The position numbers were made by a program, and so were the translations under genes. Of a stretch of DNA of 64,000 bases, positions 28,144 to 37,028 are shown in pieces; position 1 is the first letter of the stretch, and every line of letters starts with the position of its first letter. The stretch is from positions 62,001 to 126,000 of the forward strand of contig URLC01000001.1 of the NCBI GenBank assembly GCA_900548695.1, given 5' to 3'. Under the pieces are notes generated by a model that was given only the letters and a program-made list of their open reading frames with translations, was not told the DNA's origin and did no database searches. Origin of the DNA: an uncultured Mycoplasmatota bacterium (GTDB lineage: Bacteria > Bacillota_I > Bacilli_A > RF39 > UBA660).

Positions 28144-29799
28144 TTACTCATGGAAACAGCTTCCACCTATAAATTCTCTTAATATTGAGTCTTGTGGTAT
28201 AACATCAGCTGGAATTGGTAAGAATAGTCTTAAGAAATTGATTAACCTTTTAGCTTCTTCATAATATAACGAATCCTGTGGTACTGAGTATAGTAGTGGT
28301 TCTACGTAAGTTTTTAAGACACCAATTTCATAAATTAAGGCTGAATTAAATGTAAAGTCAGCATCATCTTGGAATGGAAAAATATATTTTTCTTCTCCAC
28401 GTCTTACACTGTCCCAAGCTTTTAATGTATGTTCTACTCCATTATTTCTAGTTCTGTTATCTCTGATAATTCTTCTTAGCATGCGGTTATCCGTAGTAGA
28501 AACTCGATTATGGTCGTCTAAATTTAACTCCGTTAAAGCTGAAATATATATTTTATATTTTTTGGCTCTTGGAATATTAGTTAATATTTTAGTATCTAGT
28601 GCGTGAATTCCTTCAATGACTAAAATATCTTCTTTTCCTAGAGTCATTTCGCCTTTATATTCTTTCATTCCCAATGGGAAGTTATAAGTCGGAATTGTAA
28701 CTGTTTTTCCTTTTAGTAATTCTTCTATTTGTTTATCAAATAACTTCATATCCATGGCTTCTAAACATTCATAATCTGGTTTTCCGTTTTCATCCAATGG
28801 TGTTTCATCACGTTCTACAAAATAATCATCCATAGATAGCACTTTAGGATGAAGTCCAAAACTTTCTAAGTACATACAAAGTTTCTTAGAAGTCGTAGTT
28901 TTCCCTGATGATGATGGTCCTGCCATTAGTACAATTTTGACAGTATCCTTTCTTTTATTAATTTCACTAGCTAAATTTAATAAACGATTACTTTGTAAAG
29001 TTTCATCAATTCTGATTAAATCATTAATTTTTCCTAAAGAAACTAGTCTATTTAGATCAACTGAGTTTTCTACTCCGATTATTTTTGCCCAGTCACGACA
29101 CTCTTGAAAAACATCAAACATATGAGGATGATGTTTGTAACTTGGAATTTTATCAAATATATAAATGGTTGGAAACAATAAGACAAAACCATTATCTTTT
29201 ATAAAAGTCAAGTCAAATGCTTTTAGTTTTCCAGTTGAGGTAGGCATTAAATTATAAAAATAATTATAATAGTTACCTAGTCGATAAAGTGTTACATAAC
29301 TATTGGTATTATAAGTCATTACTCCGGCTTTTACTTTATCTTTTTTGTTTTCGAAATATTTAATGGCTTCTCCTCTATCTACCGTACTTCTAATAATTGG
29401 CATATCGGCTTCAATAATAGTATTCATTGTCTCCTTGATGTTTTTTATCCTATTTTCAGTTAGTTTGAAATTTGCTTCTATATATATCCCTTTATCTAGT
29501 GAATGTTGCACTACGATATTAGCATCTTCACCATATAATTTTTTAATAGCATATAAAAGTACATAAGTAAGTCCGCTAATATGACTACGATTTGCCTCTC
29601 GAGTTGTTAAATCGTAAAACTCTATTACCGAGTCATCATTAATAGTTTTTGTTAATTCTTCTAATTTATTATTTACTCTAGCAATTAAAATTGGATATTT
29701 ATAATCTTTTTGGAATTCTTTGGATATTTCTTCTAGACTCATTCCTTTACTTAATTGATATTTTTTTCCTTTTATTTCAACTTCTACTGTTTCAATCAT
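28144..29799 (-). CDS. TGS-domain nucleoside (uridine) kinase
   Basis: 551-residue kinase. N-terminal TGS-like domain (about 1-60; YQLSKGMSLEEISKEF) and a ThrRS-additional-domain-like region (about 60-220), then a phosphoribulokinase/uridine-kinase P-loop domain from about 275: Walker A VLMAGPSSSGKTTTSKKL, SMDDYFV, Walker B-like DILVIEGIHAL. Known homologues phosphorylate pyrimidine nucleosides, so nucleotide salvage is the likely role; the TGS part may be regulatory. Start at 29799 behind GAGGG; the in-frame upstream ATG (29829) has no ribosome binding site. Divergent from clpP. Confidence 0.88.
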   Translation of the reverse strand: MIETVEVEIKGKKYQLSKGMSLEEISKEFQKDYKYPILIARVNNKLEELTKTINDDSVIEFYDLTTREANRSHISGLTYVLLYAIKKLYGEDANIVVQHSLDKGIYIEANFKLTENRIKNIKETMNTIIEADMPIIRSTVDRGEAIKYFENKKDKVKAGVMTYNTNSYVTLYRLGNYYNYFYNLMPTSTGKLKAFDLTFIKDNGFVLLFPTIYIFDKIPSYKHHPHMFDVFQECRDWAKIIGVENSVDLNRLVSLGKINDLIRIDETLQSNRLLNLASEINKRKDTVKIVLMAGPSSSGKTTTSKKLCMYLESFGLHPKVLSMDDYFVERDETPLDENGKPDYECLEAMDMKLFDKQIEELLKGKTVTIPTYNFPLGMKEYKGEMTLGKEDILVIEGIHALDTKILTNIPRAKKYKIYISALTELNLDDHNRVSTTDNRMLRRIIRDNRTRNNGVEHTLKAWDSVRRGEEKYIFPFQDDADFTFNSALIYEIGVLKTYVEPLLYSVPQDSLYYEEAKRLINFLRLFLPIPADVIPQDSILREFIGGSCFHE

Positions 29800-29905
29800 T
29801 TTGTCACCCTCTTTATTTTCTCTTATCATTGTATCACACTTTGTCGTTTTAGAATATGAATAATTTAGTTACTTTACAATTATACTAAGGATAGGTGATA
29901 AGATT

Positions 29906-30487
29906 ATGAGTTTAGTTCCTGTTGTTATTGAAAAAGAATTAGATGGTGAGCGAAGTTATGATATTTTTTCTAGACTTTTAAAAGAGAGAATTATTTTTAT
30001 TAGTGGAGAAATCAATGATACTTTAGCTAATAGTGTCATTGCTTCTTTGTTGTATTTAGATTCTATTAATCATGAGGATATTTCTATTTATATCAATTCT
30101 CCTGGTGGTAGTGTGTCTGCCGGATTAGCGATTTATGATACCATGCAATTTATTTCTAGTGACGTTTCTACCATTTGTGTGGGAATCGCAGCCAGCATGG
30201 GAGCCTTTTTACTTTCCAGTGGTACACCACAAAAAAGATATGCTTTACCTAATGCCGATATTATGATTCATCAACCGTTGGGTGGTGCAGAAGGACAAGC
30301 TAGTGATATTAAAATTGCATCAGATAGAATTTTGTTACTTAGGAAAAGATTAAATAAAATTCTTGCAAAAAACACAAAACAATCATTGAGAAAAATTGAC
30401 AAAGATACAGAACGAGATAATTACATGGATGCTAAAAGCGCCATGGAATATGGACTCATTGATAAAGTAATTAATAAAGAAAACTAG
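29906..30487 (+). CDS. clpP: ATP-dependent Clp protease proteolytic subunit
   Basis: 193-residue serine protease that forms a double heptamer and degrades substrates unfolded by ClpX/ClpC. Catalytic triad Ser97 (GIAASMGAF), His122 (MIHQP), Asp171 (DTERD). The N-terminal [20 protein letters not shown] is typical and shows no long propeptide. No CtsR heptad repeats were seen upstream. Single-gene unit with a terminator shared with whiA. Confidence 0.97.
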   Translation: MSLVPVVIEKELDGERSYDIFSRLLKERIIFISGEINDTLANSVIASLLYLDSINHEDISIYINSPGGSVSAGLAIYDTMQFISSDVSTICVGIAASMGAFLLSSGTPQKRYALPNADIMIHQPLGGAEGQASDIKIASDRILLLRKRLNKILAKNTKQSLRKIDKDTERDNYMDAKSAMEYGLIDKVINKEN

Positions 30488-30505
30488 GAATTTTCCTAGT
30501 TTTTA
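30482..30505. terminator. Bidirectional terminator clpP/whiA
   Basis: AACTAGGAA/TTCCTAGTT stem with flanking A and T runs between the convergent clpP and whiA genes. Confidence 0.8.
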
Positions 30506-31443
30506 TTATTATTATCCATATTTTTAAATCTAGTTGCTAATTCTTTCATCTTGCGAAAACGGTGATTTAAACCTGATTTAGTAATAGGCTTACCTGTTTC
30601 TATTGAGATAATTTCGCTGAGTTCTTTTAAGGAAGCTTCGGGATATTTTTTTCTATATTCTAAAGCTTCTTGGGTTTTTTCATCTAAAAGAGATGTTCCT
30701 AAATTTTCTTCAATAATAAGAATATCATCTAGTTGAGCAGTTGCAGTTGCAACTACTTTGTCCATATTTGCTTGTTCACAATTGTTTAGACGATTGGCTT
30801 GATTTTTTTGGTTACGATAAATTCTTTGGTTTTCGAAATAAAGAACTGCATTGTTAGCCTTAATCAACTTTAAATAATCACTTATTTTATCTGCTTCTTT
30901 GATGTATAACATATAACCTTTATCTCTAGTTAATATTTTTACATTTAAATCGAATAGATTTAATAATTTTTGGATGAAGACTGCTTCCCCTGACTCTTCT
31001 ATTAATAATTCCATGTGATATCTGGATGTTTTAGGATCGTTGATACTACCAGAGCTTAAGAATGCACCTTTTAAATAGGCCCTAATTTCCTCATTGGCTC
31101 CTACAATATATTGTGGTGGCTTTTCTAAATAGTTTCCATCTTTATCTTGGTAACCAAGATCTTCTAAAATAAAATTTGTATTTTCTTTCAACTTTAAAAC
31201 ATATAAGTCTTTTTTACTAAAATTTAGACTATCTTTTATTTCTTTTTCTACTTTTACTTCATATAATGCTTCTACTTGTTTAATAATTCTATCACAAATC
31301 TGAGCATTTTCAGTAGTTAGTTGAAAACTATTATCTATTTTGTGACCATTATTTCTTATATATCCTGATAGTTCTGCTATTATTTCTGATTTAGAACCGA
31401 TATTTTGAGATATTTCATCTTTTATATCTGTAGTATATGACAT
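30496..31443 (-). CDS. whiA: WhiA family DNA-binding protein
   Basis: 315 residues. N-terminal bipartite homing-endonuclease-like (LAGLIDADG-type) domain and C-terminal helix-turn-helix (LKELSEIISIETGKPITKSGLNHRF region, about 275-300). In streptomycetes it drives sporulation genes; in Bacillus it influences cell division and chromosome segregation. It starts 1 bp after yvcK, as in most Firmicutes, but rapZ, which usually precedes yvcK, is replaced by lgt. Confidence 0.95.
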   Translation of the reverse strand: MSYTTDIKDEISQNIGSKSEIIAELSGYIRNNGHKIDNSFQLTTENAQICDRIIKQVEALYEVKVEKEIKDSLNFSKKDLYVLKLKENTNFILEDLGYQDKDGNYLEKPPQYIVGANEEIRAYLKGAFLSSGSINDPKTSRYHMELLIEESGEAVFIQKLLNLFDLNVKILTRDKGYMLYIKEADKISDYLKLIKANNAVLYFENQRIYRNQKNQANRLNNCEQANMDKVVATATAQLDDILIIEENLGTSLLDEKTQEALEYRKKYPEASLKELSEIISIETGKPITKSGLNHRFRKMKELATRFKNMDNNNKN

Positions 31444-31444
31444 T

Positions 31445-32398
31445 TTAACCTCTCATTAAATAGTTAAATATTAAGGAACTTAATTTTAAACTGTTGTGAC
31501 GTAGTGTATTATCTTCAACAGTAACTAAGTCTTCTTCTATTAACTCTGTTCCTAATTTTTCAATAGCGTCATAATCAATTTTTACTGGGTCTTTTTGTTC
31601 AGCTGTTGCATATTTTTTAGCAATCTTTTGATCTATTTTGCTGTTACTTGCAATAACAACATCGATTTTTCTATATTCTAAATATTTATTTAATAAAGCA
31701 ACGTGGTCACTTACTGTGAAATTATCTGTTTCTCCTGGCTGAGTTACAGCATTACACAAATACATGATTGGGGCCTTCGTTTTTTTCAAAGCACTTTTTA
31801 CTTCGCTACAAATAACATTTGGTAAAATACTTGTGTAAAGACTTCCCATACTAAAAATAATTAAATCTGCCTCTTGTATAGAATCTAATACTTCTGCTAA
31901 AACCTTTGGTTCTTCCTTATAGTAAATCTTTTCAAATTTATGATTGGCTTTTGTTATTTGTTCTTCTCCTTCAATCACATTTCCATCTCGATCTAGCCCC
32001 ATTAATGTTAACGAGGAGTCCTCAGAGATTGGTAAAACCTTATGCTTTACATCAAATAATTTACTTAGTGAAGCAATAGATTCTTTTAATGAACCTGTAA
32101 TATCTAACATGGAAGTTAAAATTAAATTTCCCATAGCATGACCGTCAAGGTCACTAGAGGTATTGAAGCGATATTCAACCATTTTCTTAATTGGTTCATC
32201 TATTTCTGATAACGCTGTTATTACTTTTCTGATATCTCCAACTGCTGGAGTATTGAATTCTTTTCTTAGTTTTCCAGTGGAGCGCCCATTATCTGAAACG
32301 GTAATTACCGCAGTTATTTCTAATGGAAAGTCTTTTAACCCTTTTAATAAGTAAGATATTCCTGTACCCCCACCGAATACTACAACTTTTTTATACAT
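31445..32398 (-). CDS. yvcK: YvcK family (gluconeogenesis factor / UDP-sugar binding) protein
   Basis: 317-residue CofD-like Rossmann protein. VVVFGGGTGISYLLKGLKDF and TAVITVSDNGRSTGKLRKEF are diagnostic. Bacillus YvcK binds UDP-GlcNAc-type nucleotides and is needed for cell shape on gluconeogenic carbon sources. Cotranscribed with lgt and whiA. Confidence 0.95.
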   Translation of the reverse strand: MYKKVVVFGGGTGISYLLKGLKDFPLEITAVITVSDNGRSTGKLRKEFNTPAVGDIRKVITALSEIDEPIKKMVEYRFNTSSDLDGHAMGNLILTSMLDITGSLKESIASLSKLFDVKHKVLPISEDSSLTLMGLDRDGNVIEGEEQITKANHKFEKIYYKEEPKVLAEVLDSIQEADLIIFSMGSLYTSILPNVICSEVKSALKKTKAPIMYLCNAVTQPGETDNFTVSDHVALLNKYLEYRKIDVVIASNSKIDQKIAKKYATAEQKDPVKIDYDAIEKLGTELIEEDLVTVEDNTLRHNSLKLSSLIFNYLMRG

Positions 32399-32420
32399 TT
32401 TATCATCCTCCTAGTTATAG

Positions 32421-33200
32421 TTATGTATTGTATGGCTTATTATCCTTTTTGCTTTTTAGATATAAAACTATTCCAAATATCACGAAAACAATAGAAACAA
32501 GTTGAGCCATTTTAAGTGGTCCTAACATTAAAGAATCAGTTCTCATTCCTTCGATAAAAAAGCGAATAATACCATACCAAACTAGATAGAAACTAGTTAA
32601 TTGACCTACTTTTAAATACTTATAGTGTCTAATTATTAACATAGCTAAAAAGCCAAATATACACCACACTGATTCGTAGAAAAAGGTTGGTTGTCTATAT
32701 TCTCCCAAAATATACATTCCATTAATTATAAATTCTGGTATTCCTAATGACTCTAGATGTGATGCTGTAGTTATTGGTCCATATGCTTCACTGTTAAAGA
32801 AATTTCCCCATCTTCCTATTGCTTGTGCAATAATTAGACCAACAACAACTATATCTAAAATTTTAAGAAGATTTGCTTTATGTTTTTTGCAGTAGTAAAT
32901 AATAAATAATACTCCGGCAATGATTCCGCCGTGAATAGCCAAACCACCGTTCCAAATTTCTAGCATTTCTATTGGATTTTGTAGATAATAAGGTAAGTTA
33001 AAGATAACGTAGTAAAGTCTAGCTCCAATTATTCCTATTATAATGGTATCAAAGGTTAAGTTTACTAAGAAGTCATCGTCAATACCTCTTTTTTTAGCTT
33101 CTTTATAAATTACAAAGCAAGCTACCAACATTCCGATAAATATAAAAATTGAATACCAATATATTTGGATTGATCCTAAGTCTAGTGCTACTTTATCCAT
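32421..33200 (-). CDS. lgt: Prolipoprotein diacylglyceryl transferase
   Basis: Integral membrane enzyme, 259 residues, about seven membrane helices, which transfers diacylglycerol from phosphatidylglycerol to the lipobox Cys. The Lgt signature GRWGNFFNSEAYG is present, as are IYWYSIFIFIG, LAIHGGIIAG and the terminal FFIEGMRTDSL. 15 bp after uvrA in uvrA-lgt-yvcK-whiA. Confidence 0.96.
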   Translation of the reverse strand: MDKVALDLGSIQIYWYSIFIFIGMLVACFVIYKEAKKRGIDDDFLVNLTFDTIIIGIIGARLYYVIFNLPYYLQNPIEMLEIWNGGLAIHGGIIAGVLFIIYYCKKHKANLLKILDIVVVGLIIAQAIGRWGNFFNSEAYGPITTASHLESLGIPEFIINGMYILGEYRQPTFFYESVWCIFGFLAMLIIRHYKYLKVGQLTSFYLVWYGIIRFFIEGMRTDSLMLGPLKMAQLVSIVFVIFGIVLYLKSKKDNKPYNT

Positions 33201-33215
33201 ACAACACCTTCTTTA

Positions 33216-36029
33216 TTACAAGATTTTTTTTAAAAATTGACCTGTATATGATTCTTTTATGCTTGCAATTTCTTCTGGTGTACCAGTTGCGACTATTTGG
33301 CCACCTTCATCTCCACCTTCAGGTCCTAAGTCTATAATATAGTCAGCGACTTTGATAACATCTAAGTTATGTTCTATCACTACTACAGTATCTTTATTAT
33401 CTACTATTTTCTGTAAAATTGCAAGTAAGCGTTTGATATCATCTGTATGTAATCCCGTTGTAGGTTCATCTAAGACAAATAAAGTTTTTCCCGTTGCTTT
33501 TTTTTGTAATTCCTTCGCAAGTTTTACGCGTTCTGCTTCTCCTCCTGATAGTGTTGGAGCACTTTGACCAAGTTTTATATAGCCTAAACCAACATCTTCT
33601 AAAACTTGTAATTTATTTTTTATTTTAGGGACGTTAGCAAAAAATTCTAAAGCTTCCGATACTCGCATGTCTAATACTTCAGCAATATTTTTACCTTTAT
33701 ACTTTATGTTTAGCGTTTCTCTATTATACCTAGTTCCATGACATACTTCACACGGTACATAAACATCTGGTAAAAAATGCATCTCAATTTTCTTTACTCC
33801 GTCTCCACGACAAGCTTCACAGCGGCCACCTTTTACATTAAATGAAAATCTGTTCTTTTCAAAACCATACATTTTGGCCTCTTTCGTAGTCGTGAAAAGT
33901 GTTCTAATATCATCGAATACGCCAGTATAAGTAGCGGGATTAGACCTTGGTGTTCTACCAATTGGGTTTTGCGATATAGCCACTAGTTTGTCGATATTAT
34001 CTAAACCTAAAATTTTCTTATGTTTTCCAGGTTTTTCTTTTGAACTGTATAGGCTTGAAGAAACAGTTTTACATAAAATCTCATTGACAAGACTACTTTT
34101 TCCACTTCCTGATACTCCAGTCACACAAGTGAAGGTTCCTAAAGGAATATCTACATCTATATTTTTAAGATTATGTTCTTCTGCCCCTTTTATCTTCAGA
34201 AACTTTTTATTGCCTTTTCTTCTTGTCTTTGGAACTTCAACACATTTTTTTCCACTCAAATATTGACCTGTTAAACTATTTTCATTATCCATCACTTCTT
34301 TTGGTGTTCCCGCAGCTACTATTTGTCCTCCATGATCTCCAGCACCTGGACCAATATCTACTAAGTAATCACAGGCTAACATCGTATCCGTATCATGTTC
34401 TACCACGATTAGAGTGTTGCCTAAATCACGCATCTCTAACATAGAATTTATTAATTTTTCATTATCCCTTTGATGAAGTCCTATACTTGGTTCATCTAAA
34501 ACATATAAGACACCAGTTAAATGGGATCCTATTTGTGTTGCAAGACGAATCCGTTGTGCCTCTCCTCCTGATAACGTTCCAGCACTTCTACTTAATGTTA
34601 AATATTCTAATCCAACATTTGCTAAAAAGTGAAGTCTATCTTTTATTTCTTTTAATACGAGATTGGCAATTTCTTGTTTTTCTTCTGATAATTCTAAATT
34701 TTCAAAGAATGGTAATAATTCTTTGATACTCATTTCCGTTACCTCATGAATATTTTTTCCACCTAGCTTTACGGATAAGACATCTTCTTTTAATCTAGCC
34801 CCATGGCAAGTTTCGCAAGTATGTTCTACCATATAATTTTCTAACCATTCTCTTACCCAATTAGAACTTGTTTCTACATATCTTCTTTCTAAGTTGTTAA
34901 TAATTCCTTCATAGAAATCTTTGCTATTATATTTATTACCACTTTTTGAAGAATATTGAAAATGAATTATTTCATCTGAACCATATAAAATAACATTTTG
35001 TTGTTTCTTAGTTAATGATTTCCAAGGTTTAGTCATATCTATTTTATAATGCTTACAAAGACATTCTAACTTTTGGTAATCTAACCCTTCAGGATCATCT
35101 GTTAAAGTTTTGATACAGCCATTAGAAATAGATTTTGTTTTATCCGGTATTAGCAAATCTTCATCTATCTGCAATTTCATTCCTAAACCTTTACAGTCAG
35201 GACAAGCACCATATGGAGCATTAAAACTGAAAATTCTAGGTTCTAATTCTGGTAAAGAAAATTCACAATATGGACAAGCAAAAGATTCTGATAACACTAA
35301 TTCCTTTTTATTTTCACCTAATATTTCAACTACTACTTTACCTTTGGATAACTTTGTTGCTGCTTCAATTGCTTCAAATAGTCTAGAGCGACTATTTTCT
35401 TTGATAATTAGACGGTCAATAACTACATCTATTTTGTGTTTTTTGTTTTTATCTAAAGTTATCTCTTCTGATAAGTCTAACATTTCATCGTCAACTCTAA
35501 TTCTTACATAGCCTTCTTTGCGTAGAGTTTCTAGAAGATCTTTTTGCGTTCCTTTTTCACCATTTACAACGGGTGACATAATAATTATTTTAGTTCCTTC
35601 ACTATATTCTAAAACCTTATTAGTCATCTCTTCTACACTTTGACTTGTAATTGGTATATTATGAGTTGGACAGTATGGTATTCCTACTCTTGCAAAAATT
35701 AAACGTAAGTAATCATAGATTTCAGTTACTGTCCCAACTGTTGAACGGGGATTATTATTCGTAGTTTTTTGATCAATACTAATTGCTGGTGATAAACCTT
35801 CAATACTATCCACATCAGGCTTTTCACTACCACCTAGAAATTGTCTTGCATAAGCAGATAGACTTTCTACATATCTTCTTTGGCCTTCTGCATAAATAGT
35901 ATCAAAAGCTAAACTACTTTTTCCACTTCCTGATACTCCAGTCATAACCACTAATTTATTTTTTGGTATTTCAATATTTACATTTTTTAAATTATTCTCT
36001 CTTGCACCTTTTACAATTATTTTATCCAT
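33216..36029 (-). CDS. uvrA: Excinuclease ABC subunit A
   Basis: Damage-recognition ATPase of nucleotide excision repair, 937 residues with two ABC modules. Walker A sites GVSGSGKSSLAFDT and GVSGSGKSSLVNEI, signatures LSGGEAQRIRLA and LSGGEAERVKLA, and zinc fingers CPYC...CPDC and CEAC...CEVC. Start at 36029 behind AGGTGATG; the upstream ATG at 36047 directly follows a TATAAT and is rejected. A consensus LexA box overlaps the promoter, so the operon is probably SOS-inducible. Confidence 0.97.
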   Translation of the reverse strand: MDKIIVKGARENNLKNVNIEIPKNKLVVMTGVSGSGKSSLAFDTIYAEGQRRYVESLSAYARQFLGGSEKPDVDSIEGLSPAISIDQKTTNNNPRSTVGTVTEIYDYLRLIFARVGIPYCPTHNIPITSQSVEEMTNKVLEYSEGTKIIIMSPVVNGEKGTQKDLLETLRKEGYVRIRVDDEMLDLSEEITLDKNKKHKIDVVIDRLIIKENSRSRLFEAIEAATKLSKGKVVVEILGENKKELVLSESFACPYCEFSLPELEPRIFSFNAPYGACPDCKGLGMKLQIDEDLLIPDKTKSISNGCIKTLTDDPEGLDYQKLECLCKHYKIDMTKPWKSLTKKQQNVILYGSDEIIHFQYSSKSGNKYNSKDFYEGIINNLERRYVETSSNWVREWLENYMVEHTCETCHGARLKEDVLSVKLGGKNIHEVTEMSIKELLPFFENLELSEEKQEIANLVLKEIKDRLHFLANVGLEYLTLSRSAGTLSGGEAQRIRLATQIGSHLTGVLYVLDEPSIGLHQRDNEKLINSMLEMRDLGNTLIVVEHDTDTMLACDYLVDIGPGAGDHGGQIVAAGTPKEVMDNENSLTGQYLSGKKCVEVPKTRRKGNKKFLKIKGAEEHNLKNIDVDIPLGTFTCVTGVSGSGKSSLVNEILCKTVSSSLYSSKEKPGKHKKILGLDNIDKLVAISQNPIGRTPRSNPATYTGVFDDIRTLFTTTKEAKMYGFEKNRFSFNVKGGRCEACRGDGVKKIEMHFLPDVYVPCEVCHGTRYNRETLNIKYKGKNIAEVLDMRVSEALEFFANVPKIKNKLQVLEDVGLGYIKLGQSAPTLSGGEAERVKLAKELQKKATGKTLFVLDEPTTGLHTDDIKRLLAILQKIVDNKDTVVVIEHNLDVIKVADYIIDLGPEGGDEGGQIVATGTPEEIASIKESYTGQFLKKIL

Positions 36030-36094
36030 GTTCATCACCTGCCACATATTATAACATATTTTTTAAGTTTTTTATTACTAACTTTTGCACTATT

Positions 36095-36123
36095 ATTTTA
36101 TAGCAGAAACATTTGTTCGTCAA
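36095..36123 (-). promoter_or_regulatory. SOS promoter of uvrA
   Basis: On the minus strand: -35 TTGACG (36123-36118), 17-bp spacer, -10 TAAAAT (36100-36095). The LexA box lies over the -35 and spacer. Confidence 0.65.
36106..36119 (-). promoter_or_regulatory. LexA (DinR) box
   Basis: CGAACAAATGTTTC on the minus strand, matching the Bacillus consensus CGAACRNRYGTTYC at every position. Confidence 0.8.
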
Positions 36124-36131
36124 TCGAACAA

Positions 36132-36163
36132 ATAAAAAGAATAGACTTTATTAGTACTATTCT
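36132..36163 (-). terminator. Terminator of the radical SAM gene
   Basis: AGAATAG, a 12-base loop and CTATTCT followed by TTTTA on the minus strand. It separates the uvrB-radical SAM unit from the uvrA promoter. Confidence 0.7.
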
Positions 36164-36166
36164 ATT

Positions 36167-37000
36167 TTAGTTTTTTCGCTCCTTAAAAGTACAAGATTGA
36201 CACAATTTTTCACTAGGTTTTCTGTCTTGAAATGATTTCTTCAATTTTTTATATCTTTCTTTTGATTGGATTGCTTCTAGTGTTTCATTATATATATTTC
36301 CTAAGTTAATGATTCCATCGCTATCTAGACAGCAAGGTATTACTGTACCATCAACTAAAATCGCTATTTGTGTTTTTAAAGCATGACAATATCCACAACT
36401 TTTGTGATTATTAATAGTTGGCCATTCAAATTCATTATCTTTATCCACATATATTGTGGAAGAAATTTTTACGTTTTTTTCTTTTTTTAGTTTTTCCACT
36501 GTTATTGAGGATAATTCATAATATTTTTCTAACTTTTCAACTGTTTTATTAGACTTTTCATCCAGTTTATTGCCTTTTAATGTCCATAGCCTATAAATAA
36601 CCACAGTATCTGGTGATAATTTTTCAACACTTTCAAAAATTTTTTCTTCGTAGTCTTTTATATTTTGTTCACAATGTAGCGAAAAATTCATCTTGTGTAA
36701 AGTTTTACATCCTTTTAATTTTTCTACTAGTTTGGGAAACAAAATTCCGTTTGTTGTTATGTTTACATTTAAATTGTATTTTTCTGTAAGCTTTAAAAAA
36801 TCAATTATTTGAGGATGAAGTAACGGTTCACCTTTGACATGAAGATAGATAACTTTTGTGACTTTAGATACTTCTTTTAAGATGTGGTCAAATTCTTCTA
36901 AGGTCATAAAGCGTTTTTCTTTTTTCATGGGTGAACAGAACGAACAATTTAGATTACAATTATTTGTTATTTCAATATAGACTTTTTTATATTTATCCAT
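36167..37000 (-). CDS. Radical SAM/SPASM domain protein
   Basis: 277-residue radical S-adenosylmethionine enzyme. The 4Fe-4S cluster ligands are Cys15, Cys19, Cys22 (CNLNCSFC) at the N-terminus; HVKGEPLLHP is the GGE-like SAM motif. A C-terminal SPASM-type region supplies Cys202, 205, 223, 224, 267 and 270 for an auxiliary cluster, around the hallmark VDGTVIPCCLD. SPASM proteins commonly modify peptides (anSMEs, RiPP maturases), but no precursor peptide gene is visible nearby. It lies 28 bp after uvrB and is probably cotranscribed with it. Substrate unknown. Confidence 0.85.
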   Translation of the reverse strand: MDKYKKVYIEITNNCNLNCSFCSPMKKEKRFMTLEEFDHILKEVSKVTKVIYLHVKGEPLLHPQIIDFLKLTEKYNLNVNITTNGILFPKLVEKLKGCKTLHKMNFSLHCEQNIKDYEEKIFESVEKLSPDTVVIYRLWTLKGNKLDEKSNKTVEKLEKYYELSSITVEKLKKEKNVKISSTIYVDKDNEFEWPTINNHKSCGYCHALKTQIAILVDGTVIPCCLDSDGIINLGNIYNETLEAIQSKERYKKLKKSFQDRKPSEKLCQSCTFKERKN

Positions 37001-37028
37001 CTTTTTTACCTACTTTTTGACTTTTATA

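Noticed and set aside
35110..35511. 133-codon plus-strand frame opposite uvrA
   Set aside because: Antisense to a highly conserved region of uvrA; no supporting signals.
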